A stretch of 64,000 bases of DNA from Alphaproteobacteria bacterium (lineage in GTDB: Bacteria; Pseudomonadota; Alphaproteobacteria; Caulobacterales; Caulobacteraceae), in the NCBI GenBank assembly GCA_018821435.1, contig JAHJME010000030.1, forward strand, positions 1 to 64,000. Reading direction: 5' to 3'. The notes below the pieces were generated by a model. That model saw nothing but the letters and a program-made list of their open reading frames with translations. It was not told where the DNA came from and made no database searches. Shown here one piece after another: positions 1-8,439 of this stretch (position 1 is the first letter of the stretch; the number at the start of each line of letters is the position of its first letter). The translations under genes were made by a program, and so were the position numbers.

Positions 1-66
1 CCGCCTGCCGCCGCCGCCCCGAAGGCCGCGCCGCCCGCGGCGGCCGCCCCGCCGCCGGCCGGATAG
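1..66 (+). CDS. C-terminal tail of an upstream gene (partial)
   Basis: An open frame enters at base 1 and stops at a TAG at 64-66. The 21 visible residues are almost only Pro and Ala with one Lys, ending in PPPAG. The stop lies 3 bases before the ATG of the next gene, so the two are probably in one operon. Such tails are common on Caulobacter envelope proteins. No function can be read from this fragment, and the frame call rests only on the stop position and composition. Confidence 0.55.
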   Translation, partial: PPAAAAPKAAPPAAAAPPPAG

Positions 67-69
67 CCG

Positions 70-2991
70 ATGGCGCTGAAGAAGGTCCTCCGCTCCGGGG
101 TCGCCGCCGCCTGCATCGCCAGCGTCGTCGCCCCCGCGAGCCTCGCGGCCCCCGCCGTCAAAGCCGTCGCGCAGAGCGCCGGCACGGACGTGCGCGTGGC
201 GACCGCGGAGACCTTCTCGCGCATCGAGGTCGGTCGCGGCGGCGCGCTGCGCCGTGAGGGCAACACGGTCGTCCTGACCGTCGAGCGCGACGGCGACGCC
301 GACATCGGCGTCCTGCTCACGTCGCCGCCGAAGTGGGTCAAGAGCGCGGTCCGCCTGCCGGTCGCCGGCAAGCCGCGCATCGTCATTACCCTGGCCGAGA
401 ACGCCGACGTCACGCTGGGCAAGGCCGACGGCGCCGTTTTCGCGAACTTCTTCGAGAAGCCCGCTCCCCCGCCGGGCGCGGAGGCCGCCGCCGAGGTTGC
501 GGTGGCCGAGCCCGAGCCGCCGCGTCCCAACCCGCTGCCGGCGGGCGGCGTGGTGAAGATGGAGTCCAAGGTCGCCAGCGGCCAGACCCAACTGACCTTC
601 AACTGGGCCAACCCGGCCGGCGCAGCGGTGTTCCGCCGGGGCGACGCGATCTGGGTGGTGTTCGACGCCCCCGCTACGCTGGACGTCTCCAGCGCGCCCA
701 AGGGCGTGCGGCCCCTGCGCGGAATCCAGGCCTTCAAAGGCGCGGACCACGCGGCCGTGCGCATCGACGCCGATCCCAGCGCGCCGATCTTCGTGTCCTC
801 GCAGGGCTCCGCCTGGACGATCTCGCTGGGTCCCGGCCCGCAATCCCAGCCGGCCATCGTCCGTGTCGCCCGCGACGCCGCCGGGGGACCCGCCGCGCTG
901 AAGGCGCCGGTCGCCGGGGCGACGCGGGTCATCAACCTGCCCGATCCCGTGGTGGGCGACACCCTGACGGTGGTCACGGCCCTGGGCCCGCCCAAGGGCA
1001 TCCCGAGCCGCCGCGATTTCGTGGACGCGGTGCTGCTGCCGTCGATCCAGGGCCTGGCGGTCGAACCCCTGGCCGACAACCTGACCGTCCAGCGCGACGG
1101 CGAGCTGGTGCGCATCAGCCGCTCCGCCGGTCTGACGCTGTCCCCCGCCTGGGCCACCCGCGATCGCGAAGAGACCCAGCTGGGCGCGCCTCAGCCGGCG
1201 ATCATGCCGGCGATCATCCCCGCCGAATGGGCGAATGTCGGCTCGGTCGGCTTCCTGCGCCGCTACGAGACCCTGCTGGCTTCGGCCGCCGCCGAGAGCG
1301 GCAACAAGGACCGCGAGGCGCCCGTCGCGGCGCGCATGGGCCTGGCCCGCTTCCTGGTGGGTTCGGAGCTCAGCTTCGAGGCCATCGGCGTCCTGAACAG
1401 CCTGGCCCGCGAGCATCCTGAGATGCTCGACGATCCTGAGTTCCGCGCCCTGCGCGGGGTGTCCCGCACCCTGGCGCGGCGCTACGCCGAGGCCGACGCG
1501 GACTTCTCGTCGCCGGCCCTGGCGGACGATCCGTCGACGGCGCTGTGGCGGGCCTACGTCAACACCCAGATCGCCCAGTATCCGGAGGCTCGCGCCCAGT
1601 TCGTGAGGGGCGGCGAGGCGTTCGGCCTGATGTCACCCCTGTGGAAGGCCCGCTTCGCCCGCGCCGACGCCCAGGCGGCCCTGGCCCAAGGCGACTTGGC
1701 CGGCGCCGATATGCGCGTCCGCATGGCGCTGGACGAGAAGGTCTCGTCCGAGGAACAGCTGCGCACCCGCCTGGTCCAGGCGCGGATCATCGAGCTGCAA
1801 GGGTTCCAGGATCGCGCGCTGCGCATCTACAAGGCCGTTTCCACGGTGCAGATCGACTCGATCTCCGCGCCGGCGACCCTGCGGGCCACCCAGATCCAGC
1901 TGCAGCTCAACAAGATCACGCCTGTTCAGGCGGCCGGCGTCTTCGACGGCCTGCGCTACCGCTGGCGTGGCGACGCCACCGAGCTGGAAACCATCCGCGC
2001 GCTGGGCCAGCTGTACCTCGCCCAGGGCCGCTATCGCGAGGCGCTGGAGGCGCTGCGGTCGGCCGGCGTGCGCCTACCGACGCTGCCCGAGGCCCAACAG
2101 CTTCAGGCGGACCTGAACGCCGCCTTCCGAGGCCTGTTCCTGGACGGTCTGGCCGATGGCCTGGAGCCGCTGCAGGCGCTGGCGCTGTTCTTCGACTTCA
2201 AGGAACTGGCCCCCATCGGCGCCGACGGCGACCTGATGGTCCGCAAGATCGTGCGGCGGCTGGTCGACGTGGACCTGCTGCCCCAGGCGGCCGACCTGCT
2301 GAAGTACCAGGCCGAGAACCGCCTCGACGGCGTGCCGCGCGCCCAGGTCTCCACCGACCTGGCCGTGATCTACCTGATGGATCGCAAGCCCGAGCAGGCG
2401 CTGGAGGCGATCAACAGCTCGCGCACCACCGTGCTGCCCAGCGCGCTGGCCGCCGAGCGCCGCCTGATCGAAGCGCGCGCCTGGACCGGCCTCGGCCGTT
2501 TCGACAGCGCCCTGGAGATCCTGGGAAACGACGCGTCGAAGGACGGCAACGACCTGCGCGGCGAGATCACCTGGAAGCAGAAGAACTGGGCCGCCGCCGG
2601 CCCGCTGTTCGAGAAGTCGCTGGGCGACCGCTGGAAGAACCCGACCCAGTTGTCCAGCGACGAGGAAGGCCGCCTGCTGCGCGCCGGCGTCGCCTTCAGC
2701 CTGGCCGGCGACGCGGCCGCCCTGTCGCGACTGCAGCAGCGCTACCAAGGCTTCTACGACAAGGCCAACAACCCCGATGCCCTGCGCATCGCCCTGTCGG
2801 GCGAGCCCACCGGCCGGATGAGCGTGGCCGATTTCAGCCGCGTCTCGGCCGACAACGCGGTCTTCGCGGGCTGGGTCGACAAGATGAAGGGACGGTTCAA
2901 GACCCGTCCGGCGCCCACGGGCGCCGCCAAGCCGATCGCGCCGGCCAAGCAGGCGCAGGCCGCCCCGGCGACCCCCGCCGCCAAGGGCTAG
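70..2991 (+). CDS. Large exported tetratricopeptide-type repeat protein
   Basis: The 973-residue product starts with a signal peptide (hydrophobic stretch about residues 8-27, Ala-rich cleavage region). The N-terminal 350 residues look beta-rich and include a Pro-rich linker near 130-155. From about residue 390 to 870 it is helical with TPR-like Ala/Leu/Tyr spacing. The C-terminus is a Pro/Ala/Lys tail. It begins 3 bases after the preceding stop and lies tail to tail with fliP. Position next to flagellar genes suggests, but does not prove, a periplasmic role in motility or envelope assembly. I do not recognise a named family beyond TPR-like repeats. Confidence 0.8.
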   Translation: MALKKVLRSGVAAACIASVVAPASLAAPAVKAVAQSAGTDVRVATAETFSRIEVGRGGALRREGNTVVLTVERDGDADIGVLLTSPPKWVKSAVRLPVAGKPRIVITLAENADVTLGKADGAVFANFFEKPAPPPGAEAAAEVAVAEPEPPRPNPLPAGGVVKMESKVASGQTQLTFNWANPAGAAVFRRGDAIWVVFDAPATLDVSSAPKGVRPLRGIQAFKGADHAAVRIDADPSAPIFVSSQGSAWTISLGPGPQSQPAIVRVARDAAGGPAALKAPVAGATRVINLPDPVVGDTLTVVTALGPPKGIPSRRDFVDAVLLPSIQGLAVEPLADNLTVQRDGELVRISRSAGLTLSPAWATRDREETQLGAPQPAIMPAIIPAEWANVGSVGFLRRYETLLASAAAESGNKDREAPVAARMGLARFLVGSELSFEAIGVLNSLAREHPEMLDDPEFRALRGVSRTLARRYAEADADFSSPALADDPSTALWRAYVNTQIAQYPEARAQFVRGGEAFGLMSPLWKARFARADAQAALAQGDLAGADMRVRMALDEKVSSEEQLRTRLVQARIIELQGFQDRALRIYKAVSTVQIDSISAPATLRATQIQLQLNKITPVQAAGVFDGLRYRWRGDATELETIRALGQLYLAQGRYREALEALRSAGVRLPTLPEAQQLQADLNAAFRGLFLDGLADGLEPLQALALFFDFKELAPIGADGDLMVRKIVRRLVDVDLLPQAADLLKYQAENRLDGVPRAQVSTDLAVIYLMDRKPEQALEAINSSRTTVLPSALAAERRLIEARAWTGLGRFDSALEILGNDASKDGNDLRGEITWKQKNWAAAGPLFEKSLGDRWKNPTQLSSDEEGRLLRAGVAFSLAGDAAALSRLQQRYQGFYDKANNPDALRIALSGEPTGRMSVADFSRVSADNAVFAGWVDKMKGRFKTRPAPTGAAKPIAPAKQAQAAPATPAAKG

Positions 2992-3009
2992 TATTTCTCC
3001 AGCTTATTT

Positions 3010-3050
3010 ATCCCCGCATATGGGGGATGAGTAGGTGTGGAAGGACCTAC
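3010..3050. terminator. Two hairpins between convergent genes
   Basis: The 55-bp gap between the repeat protein and fliP holds two inverted repeats: ATCCCC (3010-3015) with GGGGAT (3023-3028), and GTAGGT (3031-3036) with ACCTAC (3045-3050). The second covers the fliP stop codon. Their place between convergent stops suggests transcription ends here on both strands. Neither has a clear T tract. Confidence 0.45.
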
Positions 3051-3844
3051 CCTCCGCCGGCGCCCCGTTGGAAACTCTCGACAAGGGAGCCGCAGACCAG
3101 TCGCCAGCCGTCCACCAGGACGAAGAAGATCAGCTTGAACGGCAGGCTGACCACCACCGGCGGCAGCATCATCATGCCCATGCTCATCAGCACGCTGGCC
3201 ACCACCAGGTCGATGACCAGGAAGGGGATGAACAGCAGGAAGCCGATCTCGAACGCGCGCTTCAGCTCCGAGATCATGAAGGCCGGCGTCACCACCCGGA
3301 GCGGCGTCTCCTGCAGGTTGGCGGGCCGCGGGATCTTCGACAGGCGGATGAACAGGGCCAGGTCCTCGCGGTCCACCTGGGTCAGCATGAATTGCTTCAC
3401 CGGCGCGCCGGCCGCGTCGAACGCCGCCGGCAGCTCCATCTGCTGTTCCAGCAGCGGTTTGACGCCCTCGTTGTAGGACCGCTCGAACGTCGGGCCCATG
3501 ACGATGGCCGTCAGGAACAGGGCCAGCGAGATGATCACCGGGTTGGGCGGGCTCTGCTGCAGGCCCAGCGCCGTGCGCAGCAGCGTCAGCACCACCACGA
3601 TCCGCACAAACGAGGTGGTCATGATCACGATGGACGGCGCCAGCGACAGCACGGTCAGCAGGCCGACCAGCTGGACGACCCGCTCGGTCAGGCCCGCGCC
3701 GGTGCCCAGGTTGACGTTCAGGCTCTGGGCGATCGCCGCGGCCGGGAACATCATCGCCACGACGGTGGTCATCGCCGCGAGGATGGCGGCGCGACGCCAG
3801 TCTTCGCCGGGCAGGGTGCGGATGGCTTTCCAGAGGCCCAGCAT
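3047..3844 (-). CDS. fliP: Flagellar type III export protein FliP
   Basis: FliP is a core membrane subunit of the flagellar export gate (FliPQR). The 265-residue product has an N-terminal hydrophobic signal-like segment ending in FPAAAIAQS and the hallmark FliP stretch with SIVIMTTSFVRIVVVLTLLR and GLQQSPPNPVIISLALFLT. The C-terminal half has ELKRAFEIGFLLFIPFLVIDLVV and SLPFKLIFFVLVDGW, typical of the family. The frame is open upstream of this ATG, but the ATG overlaps the fliO stop by one base (TGATG) and gives the usual FliP length, so it is chosen. It forms an operon with fliO. Confidence 0.97.
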   Translation of the reverse strand: MLGLWKAIRTLPGEDWRRAAILAAMTTVVAMMFPAAAIAQSLNVNLGTGAGLTERVVQLVGLLTVLSLAPSIVIMTTSFVRIVVVLTLLRTALGLQQSPPNPVIISLALFLTAIVMGPTFERSYNEGVKPLLEQQMELPAAFDAAGAPVKQFMLTQVDREDLALFIRLSKIPRPANLQETPLRVVTPAFMISELKRAFEIGFLLFIPFLVIDLVVASVLMSMGMMMLPPVVVSLPFKLIFFVLVDGWRLVCGSLVESFQRGAGGG

Positions 3845-4116
3845 CACGTGGTCTCCCGGCCTGGCACGTCGGACAGCACCTGGCCCTCGCCGAGCAGAAT
3901 GAGTTGCTCGCGGCCGTCGCACTCGACGATCAGCAGCCGTCGCGCGGGATCCAGCACCAGGGTTTCCACCACCTTCAGGCGGCGGTCCTTTTTCTGGGCG
4001 GAGAGGCGCGAGATGTAATCCGGGCCGTACTTGCGCAGCGCCACGGCGGCGAGGCCGATCAGCCCCAGCGTCAGGGCGAGCGCGAAGACGGCTCGGAGGA
4101 ATTCGGCGATGTCCAT
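3844..4116 (-). CDS. fliO: Flagellar biosynthesis protein FliO
   Basis: This 90-residue protein has one N-terminal membrane helix (about residues 6-28) followed by a basic segment and a small beta-rich domain containing RRLKVVETLVLDPARRLLIV, the usual FliO pattern. FliO helps assemble FliP into the export gate. The stop overlaps the fliP start by one base, indicating translational coupling. Upstream, 50 bp away, lies a TTAA-N7-TTAA site that would suit CtrA control of this operon. FliO is poorly conserved, so the call rests on both sequence and context. Confidence 0.92.
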   Translation of the reverse strand: MDIAEFLRAVFALALTLGLIGLAAVALRKYGPDYISRLSAQKKDRRLKVVETLVLDPARRLLIVECDGREQLILLGEGQVLSDVPGRETT

Positions 4117-4165
4117 CGGGGGCGCTTCTGCGGGCGGATACCAGCGCCATTCGCCATTGAGTCTC

Positions 4166-4181
4166 TTAAGCGCGGATTAAC
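4166..4181. promoter_or_regulatory. CtrA-type box between fliO and flgB
   Basis: The sequence has TTAA at 4166-4169, seven bases, then TTAAC at 4177-4181, a perfect match to the CtrA consensus TTAA-N7-TTAAC. It is the only such match in the 89-bp region between divergent fliO and flgB. Spacing to the fliO start (50 bp) allows a normal promoter. Spacing to flgB (25 bp to the ATG) is short, so the flgB transcript may be nearly leaderless or start elsewhere. CtrA control of early flagellar operons is well established in Caulobacter. Confidence 0.8.
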
Positions 4182-4205
4182 CCTGTTGATTAAGGATGTT
4201 TCCTT

Positions 4206-4637
4206 ATGAACCTGGCCGAAATCCCGCTCTTCTCGATGCTCAAGGGCCGCATGGGCTACCTCAGCGAGCGCCAGAAGGTGATCGCCGAGAACGTGGCCAA
4301 TGCGGACACCGCGAAATTCGTGCCCAACGACCTGAAGCCTTACAGCTTCGACGCCAAGATGCAGGCCCAGCAGATGGCCCAGGCCGGAAGCGCCTCGACG
4401 ATGGCCGCCACCCAGGCCGGGCACATGGCGCCGAAGAACGAGCGCAAGGGGCTGGGCTCGCAGTTCAAGACGATGCGATCGCCCGACTCCGAGGTCACGC
4501 TCAACGGCAACGCCGTCGTGCTCGAGGATGAGATGATCAAGATGACGGAGGCGCGGATGAACTACGACGCCGCCATCAGCTTCTACCAGAAATCCATGAG
4601 CCTTTTGCGCATGGCTGCCCGCCGGCCCGGCGGCTAG
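4206..4637 (+). CDS. flgB: Flagellar basal-body rod protein FlgB
   Basis: The 143-residue product matches the proximal rod protein FlgB. It has the N-terminal rod motif QKVIAENVANADTAKFVPND and the C-terminal helix MTEARMNYDAAISFYQKSMSLLRMA that packs in the rod. The first ATG is chosen because it is preceded by AAGGA at 4192-4196 and the N-terminus MNLAEIPLFSMLKGRM is as expected for alphaproteobacterial FlgB. It heads the flgB-flgC-fliE operon, divergent from fliOP. Confidence 0.97.
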   Translation: MNLAEIPLFSMLKGRMGYLSERQKVIAENVANADTAKFVPNDLKPYSFDAKMQAQQMAQAGSASTMAATQAGHMAPKNERKGLGSQFKTMRSPDSEVTLNGNAVVLEDEMIKMTEARMNYDAAISFYQKSMSLLRMAARRPGG

Positions 4638-4650
4638 GAGGCCTCGTTAG

Positions 4651-5070
4651 ATGCCCGAAATCAGACCCGTCTCCGGTGTCGCCCAGGCCGTCGCGGCCTC
4701 GGCGCTTCGCGCCCAGCAGTCGCGCATGCGGATCATCGCCGAGAACCTGGCCAACGCCGACTCGACATCGAAAACCGCCGGCGGCGACCCCTATCGCCGC
4801 CAGGCGCCGGTGTTCGAGCCGACCAAGGTCGCCGGCGCCAAGGGCGTGCGGATGAGCAAGATCGAGCCGGACCAGACCGCGTTCCGCGAGGAATACGATC
4901 CGGGCCACCCCTCGGCCAACGCCAAGGGCTATGTGAAACTGCCGAACGTGAATTCGCTGGTCGAGGCCATGGACATGCGCGAGGCCCAGCGGGCCTACGA
5001 GGCCAACCTCAACGTCATCGAGACCGCGCGCTCCATGGAAATGCGCACGCTGGAACTCCTGAGAAAGTAG
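4651..5070 (+). CDS. flgC: Flagellar basal-body rod protein FlgC
   Basis: FlgC is a proximal rod subunit. The 139-residue protein has the rod signature [16 protein letters not shown] near the N-terminus, the central [27 protein letters not shown] segment (split here: YVKLPNVN and [16 protein letters not shown]) and a C-terminal helix ending in TLELLRK. It lies 13 bp downstream of flgB, preceded by GGAGG at about 4637-4641, in one operon with fliE. Confidence 0.97.
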   Translation: MPEIRPVSGVAQAVAASALRAQQSRMRIIAENLANADSTSKTAGGDPYRRQAPVFEPTKVAGAKGVRMSKIEPDQTAFREEYDPGHPSANAKGYVKLPNVNSLVEAMDMREAQRAYEANLNVIETARSMEMRTLELLRK

Positions 5071-5080
5071 GGGCCGACCG

Positions 5081-5401
5081 ATGATCACGCCGCTCGCCGC
5101 CGCCAAGGCCTACGCCGCCACCCAGAAGGGGGCGGGCGTTGGCGATATGCTGGGCTCGTCGGGCATCCAGGGCGCGGCCCAGGGCGGCGGCTTCGCCGAC
5201 ATCCTGAAGTCGGCCATGACCGACGCGGTCCATGCTTCGAAACACGCCGAACACCAGATGGCCGCCCAGGTCGCCGGCAAGACCGAGCTGGTCGACGTGG
5301 TCACGGCCATCTCCGCCGCCGAGGCCAGCCTGGAGACGGTGATGGCCGTCCGCGACCAGGTGATCTCGGCGTATCAGGAAATCATGCGGATGCCGATCTG
5401 A
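5081..5401 (+). CDS. fliE: Flagellar hook-basal body protein FliE
   Basis: FliE joins the MS ring to the rod. The 106-residue product has the typical variable, Ala/Gly-rich N-terminus followed by a conserved helical C-terminus: [20 protein letters not shown] and [20 protein letters not shown], ending at Ile as in most FliE. It starts 10 bp after flgC. Its stop codon forms one end of an 18-bp palindrome shared with the convergent sodC gene. Confidence 0.96.
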   Translation: MITPLAAAKAYAATQKGAGVGDMLGSSGIQGAAQGGGFADILKSAMTDAVHASKHAEHQMAAQVAGKTELVDVVTAISAAEASLETVMAVRDQVISAYQEIMRMPI

Positions 5402-5416
5402 GCGCCTAGGCGCTCA
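5399..5416. terminator. 18-bp perfect palindrome spanning both stop codons of fliE and sodC
   Basis: TGAGCGCCTAGGCGCTCA is a perfect palindrome. Its first three bases are the fliE stop and its last three are the sodC stop on the other strand. It is the only structure in the 12-bp gap between these convergent genes and is the likely shared transcription end, although there is no T tract. Confidence 0.55.
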
Positions 5417-5920
5417 CCTCACCTCCGCGCACGCCACCCGCGCGCCCGCGCCGCCGATGGGCTGGCTCTGGTGATCGTCGGCGCCGGCGTGGATCAGCAC
5501 GGCCGAGCCGTCCGCATCCTTCAACTCGCCCAGGGTCACCAGCGACGAGAACACCTCGGTCGATCCCGTGCCGTCCGCCGCCACATAGATGTTCGGCAGG
5601 TCGCCGGTCTCGTTGGCCTTGGGGTTCAGCAGGCCATGGACCCGGTCACCGCCGTGGCTGGTGTGCGCGCCGGCCGAGGTGAAGTCGGCCTTCGAGCAGT
5701 CGGCCTTCTCGTGGAAGTGCAGCCCGTGCCAGCCCGGCGCCAGGCCCTTGACCTCGACCTTCAGCAGCACGCCCTTGGGCGCCTCGACCAAGGTCACCTT
5801 GCCGATCGCCTGGCCGGTGGCGTTCTTCAGTTCGGCGGTGGTCTGCGGCGACTGGGCGGTGGCCACGGACGCGCAGAGGGCGAGGGCGGTGGTCAAGGCG
5901 AGAAGGCGAGGGGGGTGCAT
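5414..5920 (-). CDS. sodC: Periplasmic Cu/Zn superoxide dismutase
   Basis: The enzyme converts superoxide to peroxide and oxygen in the periplasm. The 168-residue product has a signal peptide (residues 1-22, ending ASVATAQ). It keeps the metal-site pattern: HGLHFHEKADC (His-x-His and a disulphide Cys), GAHTSHGGDRVHG, GDLPNI with the zinc Asp, IHAGADDH, and a late Cys in GARVACAEVR for the second disulphide half. The start is supported by GGAG just upstream. It is convergent with fliE and divergent from the ABC transporter operon. Confidence 0.95.
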   Translation of the reverse strand: MHPPRLLALTTALALCASVATAQSPQTTAELKNATGQAIGKVTLVEAPKGVLLKVEVKGLAPGWHGLHFHEKADCSKADFTSAGAHTSHGGDRVHGLLNPKANETGDLPNIYVAADGTGSTEVFSSLVTLGELKDADGSAVLIHAGADDHQSQPIGGAGARVACAEVR

Positions 5921-6005
5921 GGGGAACTCCGGTTCAGCTAGGCCCTTAACGTCTAGCGCCGCCTGACGGCTCCCCCAAGCGCGATCCAGGTGCTACGCCT
6001 CCGTC

Positions 6006-6770
6006 ATGGCGGCGTTGATCGAACTGACCGGGGTGTCCAAGCGCTACGGAGCCCATGCGGCCCTGGAGGGGGTCGGCCTGGCGGTGGAGGCGGGGCAGTT
6101 CGTGGCCCTGGTCGGCGGCTCCGGGTCGGGCAAGACGACGCTGCTCAAGACGATCAACGGCCTGATCCGGCCCGACGCCGGCCGCGTGACGGTCGCGGGC
6201 GAGGACGTCTCGGCGACCGCCCCGCATCTGCTGCGGCGGCGGATCGGCTACGTGTTCCAGGAAGTCGGCCTGTTCCCCCACCTCAGCGTGGCCGAGAACA
6301 TCGGCGTTACGCCCCGCCTGCTGGGGTGGGACAAGGCGCGGATCGCCGGCCGCGTGGCCGAGCTGCTCCAACTGGTCGCCCTGCCGCCGGAGGTCGCCGA
6401 CCGTGCGCCCGCGGCGCTATCCGGCGGGCAGCGCCAGCGCGTGGGGGTGGCCCGCGCCCTCGCCGCCGAACCCAAGCTGATGCTCATGGACGAGCCGTTC
6501 GGCGCCCTCGACCCGGTCACCCGCGACGCCCTGGGCGCCGACTACCGCGCGCTGCACGAGCGCCTCGGCCTGACCACGATCATGGTCACCCACGACATGG
6601 CCGAGGCCGTGCTGTTGGCCGACCGGATCGTGGTGCTGAAATCCGGTCGCATCCTGGCCGATGGCGCGCCGGGCGATCTGTTGGCCCGGTCGAAGGACCC
6701 GGACGTCCTGGCCTTGCTGGAGGCGCCGAAACGTCAGGCCGAGCGGTTGCGCGAGAGGCTGGGCGCATGA
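6006..6770 (+). CDS. ABC transporter ATPase, glycine betaine/choline type
   Basis: This is the ATP-hydrolysing subunit of a quaternary-amine type importer (OpuCA/ProV-like). The 254-residue protein has a Walker A GGSGSGKTT (about residues 37-45), Q-loop in YVFQEVGLFPHLSV, signature LSGGQRQRVGVARAL, Walker B LMLMDEPFGALD and switch His in VTHDMAEA. It lacks the C-terminal CBS pair of OpuAA/ProV. Its stop overlaps the start of the next gene as ATGA, so the two are coupled. Substrate is inferred from the fused binding domain downstream. Confidence 0.94.
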   Translation: MAALIELTGVSKRYGAHAALEGVGLAVEAGQFVALVGGSGSGKTTLLKTINGLIRPDAGRVTVAGEDVSATAPHLLRRRIGYVFQEVGLFPHLSVAENIGVTPRLLGWDKARIAGRVAELLQLVALPPEVADRAPAALSGGQRQRVGVARALAAEPKLMLMDEPFGALDPVTRDALGADYRALHERLGLTTIMVTHDMAEAVLLADRIVVLKSGRILADGAPGDLLARSKDPDVLALLEAPKRQAERLRERLGA

Positions 6771-8320
6771 ACCCGCGCCTGGCCGCCGCCTTCGACCTGC
6801 TGCCCGAGTACCTGGGCTGGCATGTGCTGCTCAGCCTCAGCGCCCTGGTGCTGGGGCTGGTGATCAGCCTGCCGCTGGCCGTGACCGCCGCGCGCAGCCC
6901 GCGCCTGCGCTGGCCGGTCCTGGCGCTGGCCAGCCTGATCCAGACGATCCCCAGCCTGGCGCTGCTGGCGCTGTTCTATCCGCTGCTGTTGGCCCTGTCG
7001 GCGCTATCGCTTGCCACCCTAGGCATGGGCTTCTCCGCCCTGGGCTTCCTGCCGTCGCTGCTGGCGCTGACGCTCTATTCGATCCTGCCGATCCTACGGA
7101 ACGGGGTGACCGGCATCACGGGGGTGGATCCCGCGATCTCCGAGGCCGCCGACGGGGTGGGCATGACGTCTCGCCAGAAGCTGTTCCAGGTGGAGCTGCC
7201 GCTGGCGGCCCCGGTGATCATGGCGGGGGTCCGCACGGCGGCGGTCTGGACCATCGGCGCGGCGACGCTGTCCACGCCCGTCGGCCAGACCAGCCTGGGG
7301 AACTACATCTTCGCCGGTTTGCAGACCGAGAACTGGGTGTTCGTGCTGTTCGGCTGCGCGGCGTCGGCGCTGCTGGCCATGGCCGCCGACCAGCTCCTGG
7401 GGCTGGTGGAGACCGGCGCGCGCACCCGCCGCAAGGGCCTGGTGATCGTCGGTCTGGCGGGGATCGTGATCGGCGCCGGGGCGGCCTTGGCCCCGCTGGC
7501 CACCTTCGGTCAGCACGCGGCCTACACGGTGGGCGCCAAGAACTTCTCCGAGCAGTATATCCTCGCTGAACTGATGGCTTCGCGGCTGGAGCGCGCGGGG
7601 GCGGTGGTGTCGCGCAAGGAGGATCTGGGCTCGGCCGTGGCGTACCGCGCGCTGGCGGCCGGCGAGATCGATGTCTACGTCGACTATTCCGGCACCCTGT
7701 GGACCAACGTTCTGGGCCGCACCGACAATCCGGGCCGCAAGGCGGTGCTGGACCAGCTGACCACCGAGCTGAAGCGCCGGGACGGTGTGCTGGTGCTGGG
7801 CTCGCTGGGCTTCGAGAACGCCTACGCCTTCGTCATGCGGCCCGACCGCGCGCAGGCCCTGGGCGTCGCCAGCCTGGCCGACCTGTCGCGCGAGGCGCCG
7901 CGCCTCAAGCTGGGGTCGGACCTGGAGTTCCTGTCGCGGCCCGAATGGAAAGCCGTCGACACGGCGTATGCCTTCACCTTCCGCTCGGAACGCGCCTACC
8001 AGCCCACCTTCATGTACCGGGCGCTGGCGGCCGGCGACGCCGATGTGATCAGCGCATTCTCCTCCGACGGGCGCATCGCTGCCGACAAGCTGGTGGTGCT
8101 GACCGATCCCAAGGGGGCGATCCCGCCCTATGACGCGGTGATCCTGATCTCGCCCAAGGCCGCCGCCGACCCCCGGCTGATCGCGGCGCTGCGCCCCCTG
8201 GTGGGCGCCATTCCGGTCGAGGCCATGCGCGCGGCCAACTACAGCGTCGACCGTGACAAGGGGAAATCGACGCCCGCCGAGGCGGCGCGGGCGCTGGAGC
8301 AGGCGATCGCCGCGAATTGA
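6767..8320 (+). CDS. Fused ABC permease and substrate-binding protein, osmoprotectant type
   Basis: The 517-residue protein combines two roles. Residues about 1-220 form a permease with several membrane helices and the coupling motif EAADGVGMTSRQKLFQVELP. After a final membrane helix near residues 222-246, residues about 250-517 match the OpuAC/QAT substrate-binding family: VGAKNFSEQYILAELMA near the start, EIDVYVDYSGTLW, and GDADVISAFSSDGRIA. Such fusions tether the binding domain to the outer face of the membrane. Glycine betaine, choline or carnitine are plausible ligands. The start is the ATG overlapping the ATPase stop by 4 bases. Confidence 0.93.
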   Translation: MNPRLAAAFDLLPEYLGWHVLLSLSALVLGLVISLPLAVTAARSPRLRWPVLALASLIQTIPSLALLALFYPLLLALSALSLATLGMGFSALGFLPSLLALTLYSILPILRNGVTGITGVDPAISEAADGVGMTSRQKLFQVELPLAAPVIMAGVRTAAVWTIGAATLSTPVGQTSLGNYIFAGLQTENWVFVLFGCAASALLAMAADQLLGLVETGARTRRKGLVIVGLAGIVIGAGAALAPLATFGQHAAYTVGAKNFSEQYILAELMASRLERAGAVVSRKEDLGSAVAYRALAAGEIDVYVDYSGTLWTNVLGRTDNPGRKAVLDQLTTELKRRDGVLVLGSLGFENAYAFVMRPDRAQALGVASLADLSREAPRLKLGSDLEFLSRPEWKAVDTAYAFTFRSERAYQPTFMYRALAAGDADVISAFSSDGRIAADKLVVLTDPKGAIPPYDAVILISPKAAADPRLIAALRPLVGAIPVEAMRAANYSVDRDKGKSTPAEAARALEQAIAAN

Positions 8321-8346
8321 GGCGCCGGTGGTGACGCGTACCCCCG

Positions 8347-8378
8347 AGGGTTGAACCCTGTTGTGGAAGCGTCACGCC
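8347..8378. promoter_or_regulatory. Dyad and GCGTCACGCC motif upstream of a PEP-CTERM gene
   Basis: The 119-bp region before the PEP-CTERM gene holds the dyad AGGGTT-G-AACCCT at 8347-8359. It also has GTGACGC at 8331-8337 facing GCGTCAC at 8369-8375, the latter extended to GCGTCACGCC. The same decamer lies upstream of the second PEP-CTERM gene of this window at 34659-34668. A shared regulator is possible, but the evidence is only two sites. Confidence 0.3.
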
Positions 8379-8439
8379 GTCGTTGTAGGGTAAAGAAAGT
8401 GTTTATCCGGGCGGTCGTCCGGCGTTGGGGGAAGTTTCG

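Noticed and set aside
3035..4018. Plus-strand His/Gln-rich frame over fliP
   Set aside because: It is the mirror of the fliP coding strand. Its composition (runs of H, Q, R) is a shadow effect of GC-rich coding sequence.
5990..6766. N-terminal extension of the fused permease upstream of 6767
   Set aside because: It reads through the ATPase gene in another frame. The ATG at 6767 overlaps the ATPase stop and starts the permease domain.
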